From: DRQF01 sp964559135
GTDB taxonomy: Bacteria > Planctomycetota > GCA-002687715 > DRQF01
Assembly (NCBI GenBank): GCA_964559135.1
Contig: CAZLGG010000066.1
Location: 1-22,479, forward strand
Direction of reading: 5' to 3'
DNA: 22,479 nt
Positions 9,801 through 16,927 of the stretch are shown here, in pieces (the stretch's first letter is position 1; the number at the start of each line of letters is the position of its first letter). The notes below the pieces were generated by a model. It saw nothing but the letters and a program-made list of their open reading frames with translations, did no database searches and was not told where the DNA came from. The translations under genes and the position numbers were made by a program.

Positions 9801-10493
9801 GCCGGCCTGGCGATGACGGATTTGGAAATCCTGGGTGATACCGCGACACGAGATCAGCATTTCGAGGAGGCCGTGCGCTTTTATCGCGACGCCCTGACGG
9901 CCGCCCATGACCTCGAGTTCGAGCATCCGCTTCTCGAGATCCACTTCGCGCGACTCCTCGCCGTGACCCATGACGCCGCGGGAGCTCGGGCGACCCTGTC
10001 CCCTTTGCTCGGTCCGGAGCCTTCCGCTTGGGTCAGGCGATACGCACGTGGCCTGGACCGCGTTCTCGAGGCGAACGCACGGGTGATCGTTGATCCGGCC
10101 GCCGCGAAACTCGAGGCCCGCGTTCTCGACCCTGTCGGAAACATGGAATGGATCGGCCGTCCCGTCGTCGCGCGCGTCGAGGTCCGCAACACCGGCAAGG
10201 ATCCGATTCCTGGAGGGCCCTGGTTTCACGGGTTGCGCCTGGGGATCGTTTTCCGCGATCTCGCCACCGGAAACCTTCTCGTCCCTCAGGGAGATCAATA
10301 CATGCTGCACCGATTCCTGCCGCGAGGTGGCATTGCGGCGGGTGAGAGTGTCGAAATCATCGTGCCCGGCATCGGACCGGGGCAGGTCGGGGAGTTCGCA
10401 CCCGTCCTTTTTCTCAGCCGACGCCCGTGGTTCTCCGAGGACCTGATCGAGCTCCAGGTGTTACCGACGATCCGAGTGGGAAAGATCAAATGA
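6882..10493 (+). CDS. Membrane sulfatase/alkaline-phosphatase superfamily protein with HEAT/TPR-like tail
   Basis: About 1203 residues. The first 260 hold about seven hydrophobic segments, a membrane-embedded N-terminus. A sulfatase-fold domain follows (about 335-620): the metal-site strand ADTLRRD (D344), the HYLDPH motif (H493, D496, H498) and ADHGE (D551, H552). The nucleophile region is unusual: it aligns with Ser384 in PTSKYAYSSMLTG, not the C/S-x-P-S-R sulfatase signature, so a phospho- or other transferase or hydrolase is as likely as a sulfatase. Residues about 770-1000 are repeated helices (HEAT-like), about 990-1045 TPR-like, and about 1080-1203 a beta-rich domain. Start is uncertain: GTG at 6855 is also in frame but has GGGGAG only two bases upstream. 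It overlaps the phosphatase gene by ATGA. The likely role is modification of surface polymers; the substrate is unknown. Confidence 0.88.
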   Translation: MTQRTKDLYGRHQMAPPATVESGDLDAVPAARVTFFTPATAGLVVLMAGLTLGLTEWGFGRAVAGGRNEPDGLFRFIMTTLLFPSGVLGFGVWGTVAMLRRLSARTARRCGAALIFVVVASTVTWFNWKLFDGEWARTWNHIEWIRWSTRLVLVLLATAWVAWSFRFAFHEVSRRSLVSRLAWPIVLGACALAAHWINLHYYAEGYADQHALLSIVEFGCHILFWIDILGSLQDRAPRSAILVGLVLAAGVGGGLAWQVRLRRTVAVHALRSRTSEGRFPVTRRVAPLVERIILERLARLQPLPMGDVADLMRHAFPSGAPAADLDALLSAKRRKFNVVVIAADTLRRDVVGPDDTGHSITPNIDRLAGASVTFRSSYTPYPTSKYAYSSMLTGYYPRWTPARAATLDAAFELPPDLSIAEVLREEGWATWAVTAFNRAGIANRVTFGHTTDGFEVFNPARNETGLQAPAVTSWAMKLIDERPTDRPFFLWVHYLDPHDAYRPHAEFDFGNSPWDLYRGEVAYMDHHMQPLIDRLLDGDLSRNTIVVFLADHGESFSEHFATFHNNNLFEEEIRVPLFVRAPGLSPRNVEAMANIVDICPTLLSLLGVKDHHRRMGRDLTGLLAGKTRVTDWVDFSYSELFPRSRIPGKEMQRCLVFDGLKVIRYAGDPSAQVYDLLSDPQELQDVFDPEQPAQQRALGFMQALDRYFDGFLNAADDRKDVEARKVEQMDEVIKALENHDPDDDDRAIADFLRLTFGKDRRYDAAAAALFGSARLARVRRALSRISLDSRRSEVFRANTFAILTAIPDKDLTEYMRRCVAAPYTQISWGASRWLAMHGDPTGRTKLLEGFRTGPQDWRFYAAPALAHIGEVSATPYLLAALDLIDSVAVTEAIEALEALRYGEFSLEILDRIDAFNVALHQPGPELAAAQVAAGRNSEASTLLLLRLARSQEAVVQRKARASLLRRMTDKRMQAGLAMTDLEILGDTATRDQHFEEAVRFYRDALTAAHDLEFEHPLLEIHFARLLAVTHDAAGARATLSPLLGPEPSAWVRRYARGLDRVLEANARVIVDPAAAKLEARVLDPVGNMEWIGRPVVARVEVRNTGKDPIPGGPWFHGLRLGIVFRDLATGNLLVPQGDQYMLHRFLPRGGIAAGESVEIIVPGIGPGQVGEFAPVLFLSRRPWFSEDLIELQVLPTIRVGKIK

Positions 10494-10969
10494 CCGCGAA
10501 ACTCAGCGTTCTCTTCGTATGCACCGGAAATATCTGTCGGTCTCCGACCGCCGAATACGTCTTGCGCTCCAAGGCCCTCGCACGGGGCTGGGACGACGAG
10601 ACTCTCAACATCGCATCGGCGGGAACGAATCCGTGGAGTCGCGGTCGCGGCGCGGATTCCCGTTCGGCGGCCGCTGCGCGGTCACGTGGCTACGACCTCT
10701 CGGAGCACGTGGCGCGTCCCGTCGAACCGGAGGACTTCCAGATCTTCGAGTACATTCTCTGCATGGACGCATCGAACGTCGAGATCATGGAGAACATACG
10801 GCCTCGCGGTTTCGCGGGGACCCTGAAGCTCTTTCTCGAGTACGGCCCCGACGGCGGACCGCGAGAGGTCCCCGATCCCTACGTCGGTGAAGCCGGGTTC
10901 GAACGGGTCTTGGACCTGATCGAGGAGGCGAGCGAAGGGTTTCTGGACACATTCTCCTCGGGAGCGTGA
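10490..10969 (+). CDS. Low-molecular-weight protein tyrosine phosphatase
   Basis: A 159-residue member of the LMW-PTP family (Wzb/Etp-like; related to arsenate reductases). The P-loop CTGNICRS places the nucleophile Cys11 and phosphate-binding Arg17 near the N-terminus, and the general acid Asp129 lies in the DPYVG motif. Length is typical. In many bacteria such phosphatases dephosphorylate tyrosine kinases or glycosyltransferases that control exopolysaccharide export. No bacterial tyrosine kinase is visible in the window. The ATG overlaps the stop of the upstream sulfatase-like gene (ATGA at 10490-10493), strong evidence of co-translation and a shared envelope-polysaccharide role (inference). 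The frame is open 21 codons further upstream inside the neighbour, but that start would skip the coupling and displace the P-loop. Confidence 0.95.
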   Translation: MTAKLSVLFVCTGNICRSPTAEYVLRSKALARGWDDETLNIASAGTNPWSRGRGADSRSAAAARSRGYDLSEHVARPVEPEDFQIFEYILCMDASNVEIMENIRPRGFAGTLKLFLEYGPDGGPREVPDPYVGEAGFERVLDLIEEASEGFLDTFSSGA

Positions 10970-10989
10970 CGCCGTGTCTCCCGACGACC

Positions 10990-13182
10990 TCAGCGGCTGA
11001 CGAGTTCCTTCACGACCCACTGGGCATTCATGAGCTTTTCGGTCACCCAGAGGACGTACCGAATATCCACACCGATGGAGCGCGAGTAGTCCTCGCTCCA
11101 CTGATAGTCGTTGATGGTGGCCTCGAAGCAGCGGTCGAAGTTGACCCCCACCAACCTCCCCTTGCCGTCCATCACCGGTGAGCCCGAATTACCGCCGGTC
11201 GTGTCCGTGTCGTAAAGGATACCCACCGGCACGTCCTTCAGATCAGGGGATGCGTAGTCACCGAAATCCTTGGATTCCCACAGCTTCACGAGCCGCCCTG
11301 GAGCCTTGAAGGGCTCCTCTCCTCGATTCTTCTCGACGACCCCGCGGAGCGTCGTGAACGGCTTCGACCAAACTGCGTCCCGTGGGGAGTATCCGCGAAT
11401 GTGGCCTGTCGTCATGCGAAGCGTGCTGTTGGCATCCGGGCAAAAATCCTCCTGCCGATAGAGCTGGCGCGCGGCGATGTAGCGAGCCATCACCGGGTCG
11501 AGTTTGCCCCGCCTCACGGCCGCGTTGCGCCGAAACGTCTGCATCGGACCCTGGATGATGAAGGAGAGTTCCACGAAGGGGTCGCCGGCTCGAAGGACGT
11601 CTTCCGGCTTCTTTCGAATCAGCTCCTCCAGCGCCGCCGGGTCGAAGAGGCGGGATTTCCCGTGAACGGCCCGGGCGACGGCCAAGGCGTCGCGCCCCTT
11701 TCCTTCGGGTCCGTGGCGCTCCATCCACGACAGGACCTCGGACAGCCATTCCGAGTCCTCCTGTGCATCGGCGACCGCGACGATCCGCCGCAAAATCGCC
11801 GCCAGAATCCGTACGTCCACGTCTTCGTAGTGGGTGGTCAGCATGCCCTCCCATCGCTCCCGGCGCTTGTCCTCGGCCCCCTCCTTCCAGATGGCGGGGC
11901 GTCTCTCATTGGGACGCATTCGGAACGCCGCGCCCGCCATCACGTCCCGGGCCAAGATCATGCCCTTGCAGTCGCGGGTCAGACGTCCCAGGAGATGGGG
12001 CTCCACGCCCTCCGCGAGGATCTCCCGATAGATGGCCTCGAGATCTCCGAGCACGTCGCCGATCTGCTTGCCCCGGGCCGGATCGGCTTCGATGTAGTCC
12101 ATCATCTCCAACTCTTCGTTGCGGCGCTTCTGAACGAGGCCGAGGCGTTTCATCCCGAGGAGTTTGCCCCGGAAGTTCTTCTCCACGTTGGCCTTGCCCT
12201 TGATCTCCGTGGAGAGGGCGAGAGCCGCGGCCGGATCCTTCGCGGACGCATCCTCCATGGCGTCGATCTCCTCGGCGAAAAGGCCCGAGTAGAAGGGAAG
12301 GCGAATGCGCTCCTCGACCTCGAGAAACCAGGAGCTCTGATGACGGTAGGTGCGCCCCGGGTAACCCAGGAGGAAGACGGCATCCCCCTCGGACACTCCC
12401 TTGGGGTTCACCTCCAACCAGCGCTTGGGGTGGAAGGGGACGTTGTCGGGGCTATAGGCGGCCGGAGTCCCGTCGGGAGCGACGTAGGCGCGCAAGAATG
12501 CGAAATCACCGGTGTGCCGGGGCCAGACCCAGTTGTCTTCCTCTCCCCCGTACTCACCCACGGCACGAGGTGGGACGCACACAAGGCGCACGTCGCGAAT
12601 CACCTGGTAAAGGAAAAGGACGTAACTCGACCCCTGGAACATCTCCGAAACCTCGGCGGTGAGGCCGTCGTTTTCCTTCTCGGCCTTCTTGGCGATCCGC
12701 TCCATCGCTGCCCGAACGGCGCGACTCCGGGCCGCCGGGTCATCGACCTTCTCGCCGGCGGCGAGCACCTCGGCGGAAACATCCCTGTATCCCACGGTGA
12801 TGCGACACGTGTAACCGCGGGCCGACCGCTCGTCCTTTTTGTTCTTGGCCGCGAACCCATCCCTCAGGTAGTTGTTCTCCGGCGTGCTGATCGACTGCAC
12901 ACCGCGAAACGCGACGTGGTGATTCGTGAGGATCAATCCGTCGGAGGACACGAAGGAACCGGTGGCGCCGCCGACCCGACAGACGGCATCGACGAGGCTC
13001 GCCCGCGACGAGTTCCAGATCTCGGAGGCGGGGATCTCGATGCCCTTCGCTTTCAGATCGAGACTTCCGATGCGACTGAGGGGCCACTGCCCCTCCTCGC
13101 CCCGCCCGGGACGGAGCCCCCATGTGACGAGAAGGACGAGACCGACGAGAAAAGCGCCGCGGCGGAACGTAGAGGTGGACAT
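10990..13182 (-). CDS. S46 family dipeptidyl peptidase (DPP7/DPP11 type)
   Basis: A 730-residue serine exopeptidase with a cleavable N-terminal signal (about 1-28), so probably periplasmic; S46 enzymes release dipeptides from the N-termini of oligopeptides. The chymotrypsin-like triad is visible: His89 in LTNHHV, Asp226 in PRHTGDF, and Ser666 in TGGNSGSP. The conserved DNWVWPRHTGDF block and the VDIRYVL segment near the end are family hallmarks, and length fits. Arg684 lies 18 residues after the catalytic Ser, at the position that is Arg673 in Porphyromonas gingivalis DPP11 and Gly673 in DPP7 (from memory), predicting preference for Asp/Glu at P1. GGAG lies upstream of ATG 13182. The TPR lipoprotein gene lies 116 bases upstream on the same strand, and the converging phosphatase ends 20 bases away. 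Confidence 0.95.
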   Translation of the reverse strand: MSTSTFRRGAFLVGLVLLVTWGLRPGRGEEGQWPLSRIGSLDLKAKGIEIPASEIWNSSRASLVDAVCRVGGATGSFVSSDGLILTNHHVAFRGVQSISTPENNYLRDGFAAKNKKDERSARGYTCRITVGYRDVSAEVLAAGEKVDDPAARSRAVRAAMERIAKKAEKENDGLTAEVSEMFQGSSYVLFLYQVIRDVRLVCVPPRAVGEYGGEEDNWVWPRHTGDFAFLRAYVAPDGTPAAYSPDNVPFHPKRWLEVNPKGVSEGDAVFLLGYPGRTYRHQSSWFLEVEERIRLPFYSGLFAEEIDAMEDASAKDPAAALALSTEIKGKANVEKNFRGKLLGMKRLGLVQKRRNEELEMMDYIEADPARGKQIGDVLGDLEAIYREILAEGVEPHLLGRLTRDCKGMILARDVMAGAAFRMRPNERRPAIWKEGAEDKRRERWEGMLTTHYEDVDVRILAAILRRIVAVADAQEDSEWLSEVLSWMERHGPEGKGRDALAVARAVHGKSRLFDPAALEELIRKKPEDVLRAGDPFVELSFIIQGPMQTFRRNAAVRRGKLDPVMARYIAARQLYRQEDFCPDANSTLRMTTGHIRGYSPRDAVWSKPFTTLRGVVEKNRGEEPFKAPGRLVKLWESKDFGDYASPDLKDVPVGILYDTDTTGGNSGSPVMDGKGRLVGVNFDRCFEATINDYQWSEDYSRSIGVDIRYVLWVTEKLMNAQWVVKELVSR

Positions 13183-13298
13183 GGATTCTTTCTCCGACGA
13201 GTAGGTCGAGAGCGTAACCCAAAGTTGGAATCCGAGCCACGCGCCAACCCGGAGCGGAGAAATGGCTCTTCATACCCTTCCGTTGCACCCCGCGTAGG

Positions 13299-15551
13299 TC
13301 AGTCGAGGGCGGAGGCCAGATCGCGGATCTCTTCTTCACTCAACCGATGCAACTGGTGGAGCAACGTGTGGTCGTTCCGCAGCGCAGGGAACTCGTCCAG
13401 GCGGCGATCCAACTCCGCAAGGAACCGCCCCAGGAGTCGCCGGTAGCCACGGCTGTGGGGACCGGCCTCCGCGGTGCGCGGGAGGGCATCGATCATCTCG
13501 GCCAAGACGAGGTGCGGGGACGGGCCGTGAACGAGAGCGTGGGCCTCAGCGGACTCCTCGAGATAGGACATGATACCTTCGGCGCTGAACCCACCCTGAA
13601 GGGCCAACAAGAGATTGGAGAGGATGTGATCACCAAGGGGGATGAACTCCAGGGCATCGAAGAGATGCCCGACCTCATGGGCGTGGACGTTCCCGACGAC
13701 GGGAAGCCGCCCGTGGAGTTGGAACGCTCTCCAACGCAACGCCATGGCCGCATCCAACGGAAGCGCCATGTCTTGGCGCTCGCGCCCGCCGTGAGCCTCC
13801 AGGCCCTCCGTCGCCTCGAGGCGCTTCTTCTGTTCCGCGGTGAGGGCGCGCACCTCCCGCTCCAACCGCCCCGCCCAGGGACGCAACACGTCGAGGTCGA
13901 GGTAGTAGCTGCGAAGCAGCGCGCGCCCCGCGGACTCGCCGAAGAGGTCCTCCTTGGGACGGATGCGGACGGCCTCACCGACCCACCCACGGATACCGCG
14001 TTCGTCCGGCCATCCCTCCGGTCTCTCCACGAGAGGCCCCTTGATGACATTCATCAGCAACGCCTGACTCGTGCCTCCGGCCAGGCGTCCGGCGAACATC
14101 ACTTGGCCGTGGCGGCCGAGATAGGCGTTGAGGCTTCCCGCTGGGCGACGGGAGCTGTCGAGGATCTCCCCCACGAACGGGAAACTTCGTAGAGGCTCGT
14201 CATTCCCCAGGCTCTCTCCGGTCTCCTTCGCCACGATGTGGCCCATGGCCCTCATGTACAGGCCGAGGTCGGAGGCGGCGCCCGAGTGCAGCCCCGCCTC
14301 CACTTCGGCCGCAAACAGCTCGAGCTTCGCGAGCGCTCGGACATGCGATCGCAAGATTCGGATCACGTCCCGTGCTTCGTCGTCGATGGCCGACGGCGGA
14401 AGCGCGCGGACGAGGTCCAGGGCCTCCTCCTGCCATCCGGCCCGATCGAGGCGTCGCAGCCACGAAGCCAAGGGAACGCTCTTGGCGCCTTCGGGCGACG
14501 CGAGGCACCGTACGATCCCAGCCGGACCCGGTGCCAGTTCGGTTGCCGGCACTCCCAACCCGCGGACCCAAAGCGAGCAGGCGCCTGGGTCCCTCTCGGC
14601 GGCAAGACCTCGAAGCTGCCTGGAAATGTCGGGAGTTACGACACCCGTCTCCACGACGCGTTTCAACCGCGCGAGTTCCTCGCGGCGATCCCTGGCGGCG
14701 CGGCTCAGTCGGGCGCGCACACGGGAGGCCGGCGCGACGTCGGGCCATTTCTCCACGTACGTCTCGAGACGGTCCCTGGTCAAAAGGCGCAACGCGCTCG
14801 AGTCCGAATCCGCCAGCCAATCCAAGAGGCGCTCGACGATTCCGTCGTCCTCGGGTGCGACATCGAGGGCCAGCGAGAGAGCCTCGAATTCACCGAGGCG
14901 TGCTCCCCGCGCCTCGGCGATTCCGGCCAGCGCGATCCAGGCCTGCGCGGAAGAAAGACGATCGAGGCGCGCCGCATAGCGAAGCTCGACCTCGGCGAGA
15001 TCGAAGTCACGGAGGGCCGCCAGCGCTCTCCCCTTGAGCTGGTGCGCCAACGCATGGTGGGGGTCCAGACTCAAAGCCTCATCGATGAATCGCATCGCTC
15101 TTTCCGGACGTCCCTCCGCCATCTCGACCCACGCCATCCCATAGACGCCCCAGACCCAATCCGGCGCCAGGGCGCGGGCGCGCCTGAATTCGACCGCTTG
15201 GTCCTCCACCCGATGCAAGAGGCGACCGTAGAGGTAGTGCCAGAGGGGATCACGGGGCGCCGCGTCGCGAAGGTCCCGATATTCCCGCGTGAGGGACTCC
15301 TTCTCATGGGCGGCCATTCGGAGGTTCTGGAGGGCGCGATGAACGGCAACGCTGCGGGGCGCCAGGGCAAGCAGGGACTCCAACAGCGGACGTGCCGCAT
15401 CCGCCCTCCCTCGTCGCACGAGGTCGCGAGCCTCGTCGACCTTCTCGACGAGAGACGGCGGATCGGAGACGGGAGCGCGCGTCGATGGAGAGGCACACCC
15501 CCAGATCGCGACCAACAGCATCACCGCCCCATGTCGAAGACCGAACCGCAT
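13299..15551 (-). CDS. TPR lipoprotein with C-terminal HEXXH motif
   Basis: A 750-residue protein. The N-terminus is a lipoprotein-type signal (basic RFGLRH, hydrophobic core, lipobox ending at Cys19; the Trp at -2 is unusual). Residues about 30-300 are tetratricopeptide-like helical repeats, with a weaker helical region after that. Near the C-terminus lies NVHAHEVGH: HEVGH at 625-629 matches the HEXXH zinc-metallopeptidase motif. Glu665, Glu666 or Glu669, 36-40 residues later, could be the third ligand as in gluzincins. I do not recognise the family; proteolytic activity is inferred from the motif alone. Start at ATG 15551 with GGGGAGGA about 8 bases upstream and a consensus TATAAT before that. 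The downstream S46 peptidase gene on the same strand suggests a joint role in extracytoplasmic peptide processing. Confidence 0.85.
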   Translation of the reverse strand: MRFGLRHGAVMLLVAIWGCASPSTRAPVSDPPSLVEKVDEARDLVRRGRADAARPLLESLLALAPRSVAVHRALQNLRMAAHEKESLTREYRDLRDAAPRDPLWHYLYGRLLHRVEDQAVEFRRARALAPDWVWGVYGMAWVEMAEGRPERAMRFIDEALSLDPHHALAHQLKGRALAALRDFDLAEVELRYAARLDRLSSAQAWIALAGIAEARGARLGEFEALSLALDVAPEDDGIVERLLDWLADSDSSALRLLTRDRLETYVEKWPDVAPASRVRARLSRAARDRREELARLKRVVETGVVTPDISRQLRGLAAERDPGACSLWVRGLGVPATELAPGPAGIVRCLASPEGAKSVPLASWLRRLDRAGWQEEALDLVRALPPSAIDDEARDVIRILRSHVRALAKLELFAAEVEAGLHSGAASDLGLYMRAMGHIVAKETGESLGNDEPLRSFPFVGEILDSSRRPAGSLNAYLGRHGQVMFAGRLAGGTSQALLMNVIKGPLVERPEGWPDERGIRGWVGEAVRIRPKEDLFGESAGRALLRSYYLDLDVLRPWAGRLEREVRALTAEQKKRLEATEGLEAHGGRERQDMALPLDAAMALRWRAFQLHGRLPVVGNVHAHEVGHLFDALEFIPLGDHILSNLLLALQGGFSAEGIMSYLEESAEAHALVHGPSPHLVLAEMIDALPRTAEAGPHSRGYRRLLGRFLAELDRRLDEFPALRNDHTLLHQLHRLSEEEIRDLASALD

Positions 15552-15574
15552 GACGAGTCCTCCCCAGGCCGCGC

Positions 15575-15580
15575 ATTATA
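15575..15580 (-). promoter_or_regulatory. -10 element (TATAAT) upstream of the TPR lipoprotein gene
   Basis: Read on the minus strand, a perfect TATAAT lies 24 bases before the ATG at 15551, with the Shine-Dalgarno GGGGAGGA between. No convincing -35 is found at 16-18 bases upstream. If used, it gives a leader of only about 17 bases. Confidence 0.4.
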
Positions 15581-15817
15581 GGGGGGAAACAAAAGCCGCG
15601 TCGGTTCCGGATTTCTCGTCTCCTTTGCGCTTCGCCGACCGTCTTGGTGGGTGGCAACAGGCGTAGGCGAGTCCGGCGGACGGGAAGTTTTTTTTCTTGG
15701 TCCACTTTCAAGCCGGGCCTTCGGGAACGAGTCGAGATCCGTCAATGCCCCAGTAGAGGGCACCTTGTCCGATCCGGACCGCCCACCCTGCTTGTCACGA
15801 CAGTCGGGAAGACGAGT

Positions 15818-16927
15818 TCAATAGCAGGACTTCTCGAGCACGCCCGAGAGAATCAGATCCGGCCCCACCGACTCCCAGGCGACATCCTGAACGTCCAAGG
15901 CTTCGTCCATGGATGCCACGGGCCGAACGGCGTCGAGGGAGTGTCCTTTCCCATCGAGGAGCAACTTGGGCGCCATGTGCACCTGGATGCGGTCGGCCAG
16001 ACGCCGTTCGAGAAGACGGCCGAGGAGCCGAGGGCCCCCCTCCACCATCAACCGACCGATGCCGGCCGCGCGAATCCTGGCCAGCACGTCCGCCAGGTCC
16101 AACGTGTCGCGAGGGGGCAACTCCATGAGCCAGGCTCCGCGGGCCGCCAAAGCCCGGCGACGCGAGGGCTTCAAGTCTTCTCGCACGATCATCGTCACGC
16201 CCCCCGTCGCCGGGTCGAAGACGCGGGCATCCAGCGGGATCTTCCCGTGAGGATCGAGCACGAAACGCCGCGGGCTCCGGCCCTCCACCAGGCGCGTCGT
16301 GAGTGAGGGGTTGTCGGCGAGGACGGTCCCGATCCCCACCAGGATTCCGTCCGCGCGGGCACGCTCCTCATGGGCGCGGGTGCGCGCCGGTTCCGAGGTG
16401 ATCCACTGGGAATGGCCGGCATGGGTGGCCAGCCGGCCATCGAGGGTCTGAGCCCACTTCGCGACGACGAAGGGGAGCCTGCCCGTGATGTATTTTCGAA
16501 AGGGCTCGATCAGTCGGCGAGCACGGTCTGCACCGGGGCCGCCGAATTCCTCCACGGCGACGCCTGCTTTCCGCAAACGCTTCAGCCCCATCCCACCATG
16601 CCGGGGGTTCGGATCGATCGCCGCCACGACGACCTTGGCGATTCCCGCCTTCACGATCGCCCCGGTGCAGGCCGGCGTTCGTCCCTCCGTGCAACAGGGC
16701 TCCAAACTCACCAGCAACGTGGCCCCGCGAGCCGCCTCACCCGCGTCTTCGAGCGCCACGATCTCGGCATGAGGCCCTCCGAGCCGGCCATGCCACCCGC
16801 GGCCGCAAATCTCCCCGTCCCGCACGACGACGGCTCCCACCATGGGATTGGGTTCGACCAACCCCCGGCCTCGTTCCGCCAGATCGAGGCACGCGTCTAC
16901 GAGGGGCTGCCAATCCAAGTCCGACAT
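15818..16927 (-). CDS. ribD: Bifunctional riboflavin biosynthesis deaminase/reductase RibD
   Basis: RibD carries out two successive riboflavin steps: deamination of the diaminohydroxypyrimidine phosphoribosyl intermediate and NADPH-dependent reduction of the ribosyl chain. The 369-residue protein has an N-terminal zinc deaminase domain (about 1-145) with HAE (H53, E55) and PCC...C (C78, C87) ligands at the expected spacing. The C-terminal reductase domain includes KWAQTLDGR, the GIGTVLADNPSLTTR segment and VEGGPRLL. ATG 16927 is chosen because homology begins directly there and it overlaps the miaB stop by one base (TGATG at 16925-16929). The open frame extends 42 codons upstream, but only inside miaB. 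No other rib genes are visible, so the riboflavin genes are not clustered here. Confidence 0.97.
   Translation of the reverse strand: MSDLDWQPLVDACLDLAERGRGLVEPNPMVGAVVVRDGEICGRGWHGRLGGPHAEIVALEDAGEAARGATLLVSLEPCCTEGRTPACTGAIVKAGIAKVVVAAIDPNPRHGGMGLKRLRKAGVAVEEFGGPGADRARRLIEPFRKYITGRLPFVVAKWAQTLDGRLATHAGHSQWITSEPARTRAHEERARADGILVGIGTVLADNPSLTTRLVEGRSPRRFVLDPHGKIPLDARVFDPATGGVTMIVREDLKPSRRRALAARGAWLMELPPRDTLDLADVLARIRAAGIGRLMVEGGPRLLGRLLERRLADRIQVHMAPKLLLDGKGHSLDAVRPVASMDEALDVQDVAWESVGPDLILSGVLEKSCY

Noticed and set aside
11401..13446. A 681-codon plus-strand open frame opposite the S46 peptidase gene
   Set aside because: It is antisense to a gene with a full catalytic triad; its translation shows no recognisable domain.
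15667..15695. An intrinsic terminator before the T8 run at 15688-15695
   Set aside because: The only stem upstream is GTCC/GGAC with a three-base loop, too weak, and no plus-strand gene needs it. For the minus-strand ribD it has the wrong orientation.
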